From positions 620,001 to 684,000 of the forward strand of contig NZ_CP117523.1 of the NCBI RefSeq assembly GCF_036812735.1: 64,000 nucleotides of DNA, in the 5' to 3' direction. The stretch is from Terrisporobacter glycolicus ATCC 14880 = DSM 1288. Its GTDB lineage: Bacteria > Bacillota > Clostridia > Peptostreptococcales > Peptostreptococcaceae. The translations under genes were made by a program, and so were the position numbers. Positions 63,860-64,000 of the stretch are shown here, in pieces (positions within the stretch are counted from its first letter, which is position 1; each line of letters opens with the position of its first letter). Below the pieces are notes generated by a model that saw only the letters and a list, made by a program, of their open reading frames with translations, ran no database searches and was not told the DNA's origin.

Positions 63860-63900
63860 TTGACACTTGTATATACTGTGTTATATTCTGTATATATACA
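63860..63900 (+). promoter_or_regulatory. GntR gene promoter with palindromic operator
   Basis: TTGACA (63860-63865), 16-bp spacer, TATATT (63882-63887). tgtatata recurs at 63869 and a perfect 12-bp palindrome tgtatatataca occupies 63889-63900 over the likely transcription start; YtrA-type GntR repressors bind such sites and autoregulate. Confidence 0.6.
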
Positions 63901-63932
63901 ACATATACGAAATATAACGGAGAGGATAAAAT

Positions 63933-64000
63933 ATGGATATAGTAGTTTCTGATTCATTACCAGTGGCTCTTTATGAGCAAATAAAAAATCAAATTATATC
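63933..64000 (+). CDS. GntR-family regulator (YtrA type), first 22 codons
   Basis: The ORF starts at the ATG at 63933 (site cggagagga) and runs off the right edge. VSDSLPVALYEQIKNQII is the standard opening of the GntR winged helix in YtrA-like regulators, which usually control adjacent ABC transporter genes. Rest lies outside the window. Confidence 0.8.
   Translation, partial: MDIVVSDSLPVALYEQIKNQII

Overview
The window is about 64 kb of very AT-rich DNA from a Gram-positive anaerobe of class Clostridia. Pointers are strong GGAGG-type ribosome sites, many TTG/GTG starts, AGA/ATA-rich codon use, CodY and sigma-54 sites, an anaerobic (early cobalt insertion) B12 pathway, HydG, desulfoferrodoxin and LIVCS transport. 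Gene content resembles Peptostreptococcaceae (Paraclostridium, Paeniclostridium, Romboutsia, Clostridioides), but I cannot fix the genus from sequence alone. There are no rRNA or tRNA genes, CRISPR arrays or intact mobile elements.

Layout. 1-2.1 kb: end of glycerol kinase, glpF and a small coiled-coil protein. 2.1-3.8 kb (minus): an XRE repressor, a DUF3169-like membrane protein and a YdcF-like protein behind two near-identical palindromic operators. 4-7.7 kb: nadA-nadB-nadC (minus), with the NiaR repressor diverging across a 50-bp perfect palindrome. 7.9-11.4 kb: a LytS/LytTR two-component system and a CstA-type transporter with a 21-bp-spaced direct repeat before it. 11.5-16.1 kb: MerR regulator, HD hydrolase, desulfoferrodoxin, and a PadR/DUF1700/DUF4097 trio. 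16.3-22.8 kb: a Cthe_2159-like beta-helix lipoprotein, a membrane protein of unknown function, an OmpR-type two-component system, DUF4956 and a VTC-domain protein.

23-46.8 kb is a tetrapyrrole/B12 island. Cobalamin riboswitch 1 precedes the cobalt transporter cbiMNQO. Then comes hemA-hemL. Cobalamin riboswitch 2 precedes a 19-gene run with no visible internal terminator (cbiP, A, B, cobD, pduX, cbiC, D, E, T, F, G, H, J, K, L, hemC, cobA-hemD, hemB, a DUF71 PP-loop protein). Together with a separate precorrin-2 dehydrogenase (46.9 kb) this covers glutamyl-tRNA to adenosylcobinamide-phosphate level. The adenosyltransferase and the nucleotide-loop genes (cobU, cobS, cobT, cobC) are not here. 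A GC-rich 87-bp element sits inside the operon between cbiP and cbiA.

47.6-64 kb: a sigma-54 activator with a perfect -24/-12 promoter before a glutamine-amidotransferase-like hydrolase and an APC permease; Tpx; a FUSC-like exporter; an AAA-CYTH fusion; hydG behind a structured leader that looks like a terminator/antiterminator switch; an EEP phosphatase; a stand-alone FtsK-like N-terminal domain; brnQ with two CodY boxes; an OB-fold membrane protein; two ABC-2 permeases without an ATPase; a VCBS-like protein; and the first codons of a GntR regulator with a palindromic operator.
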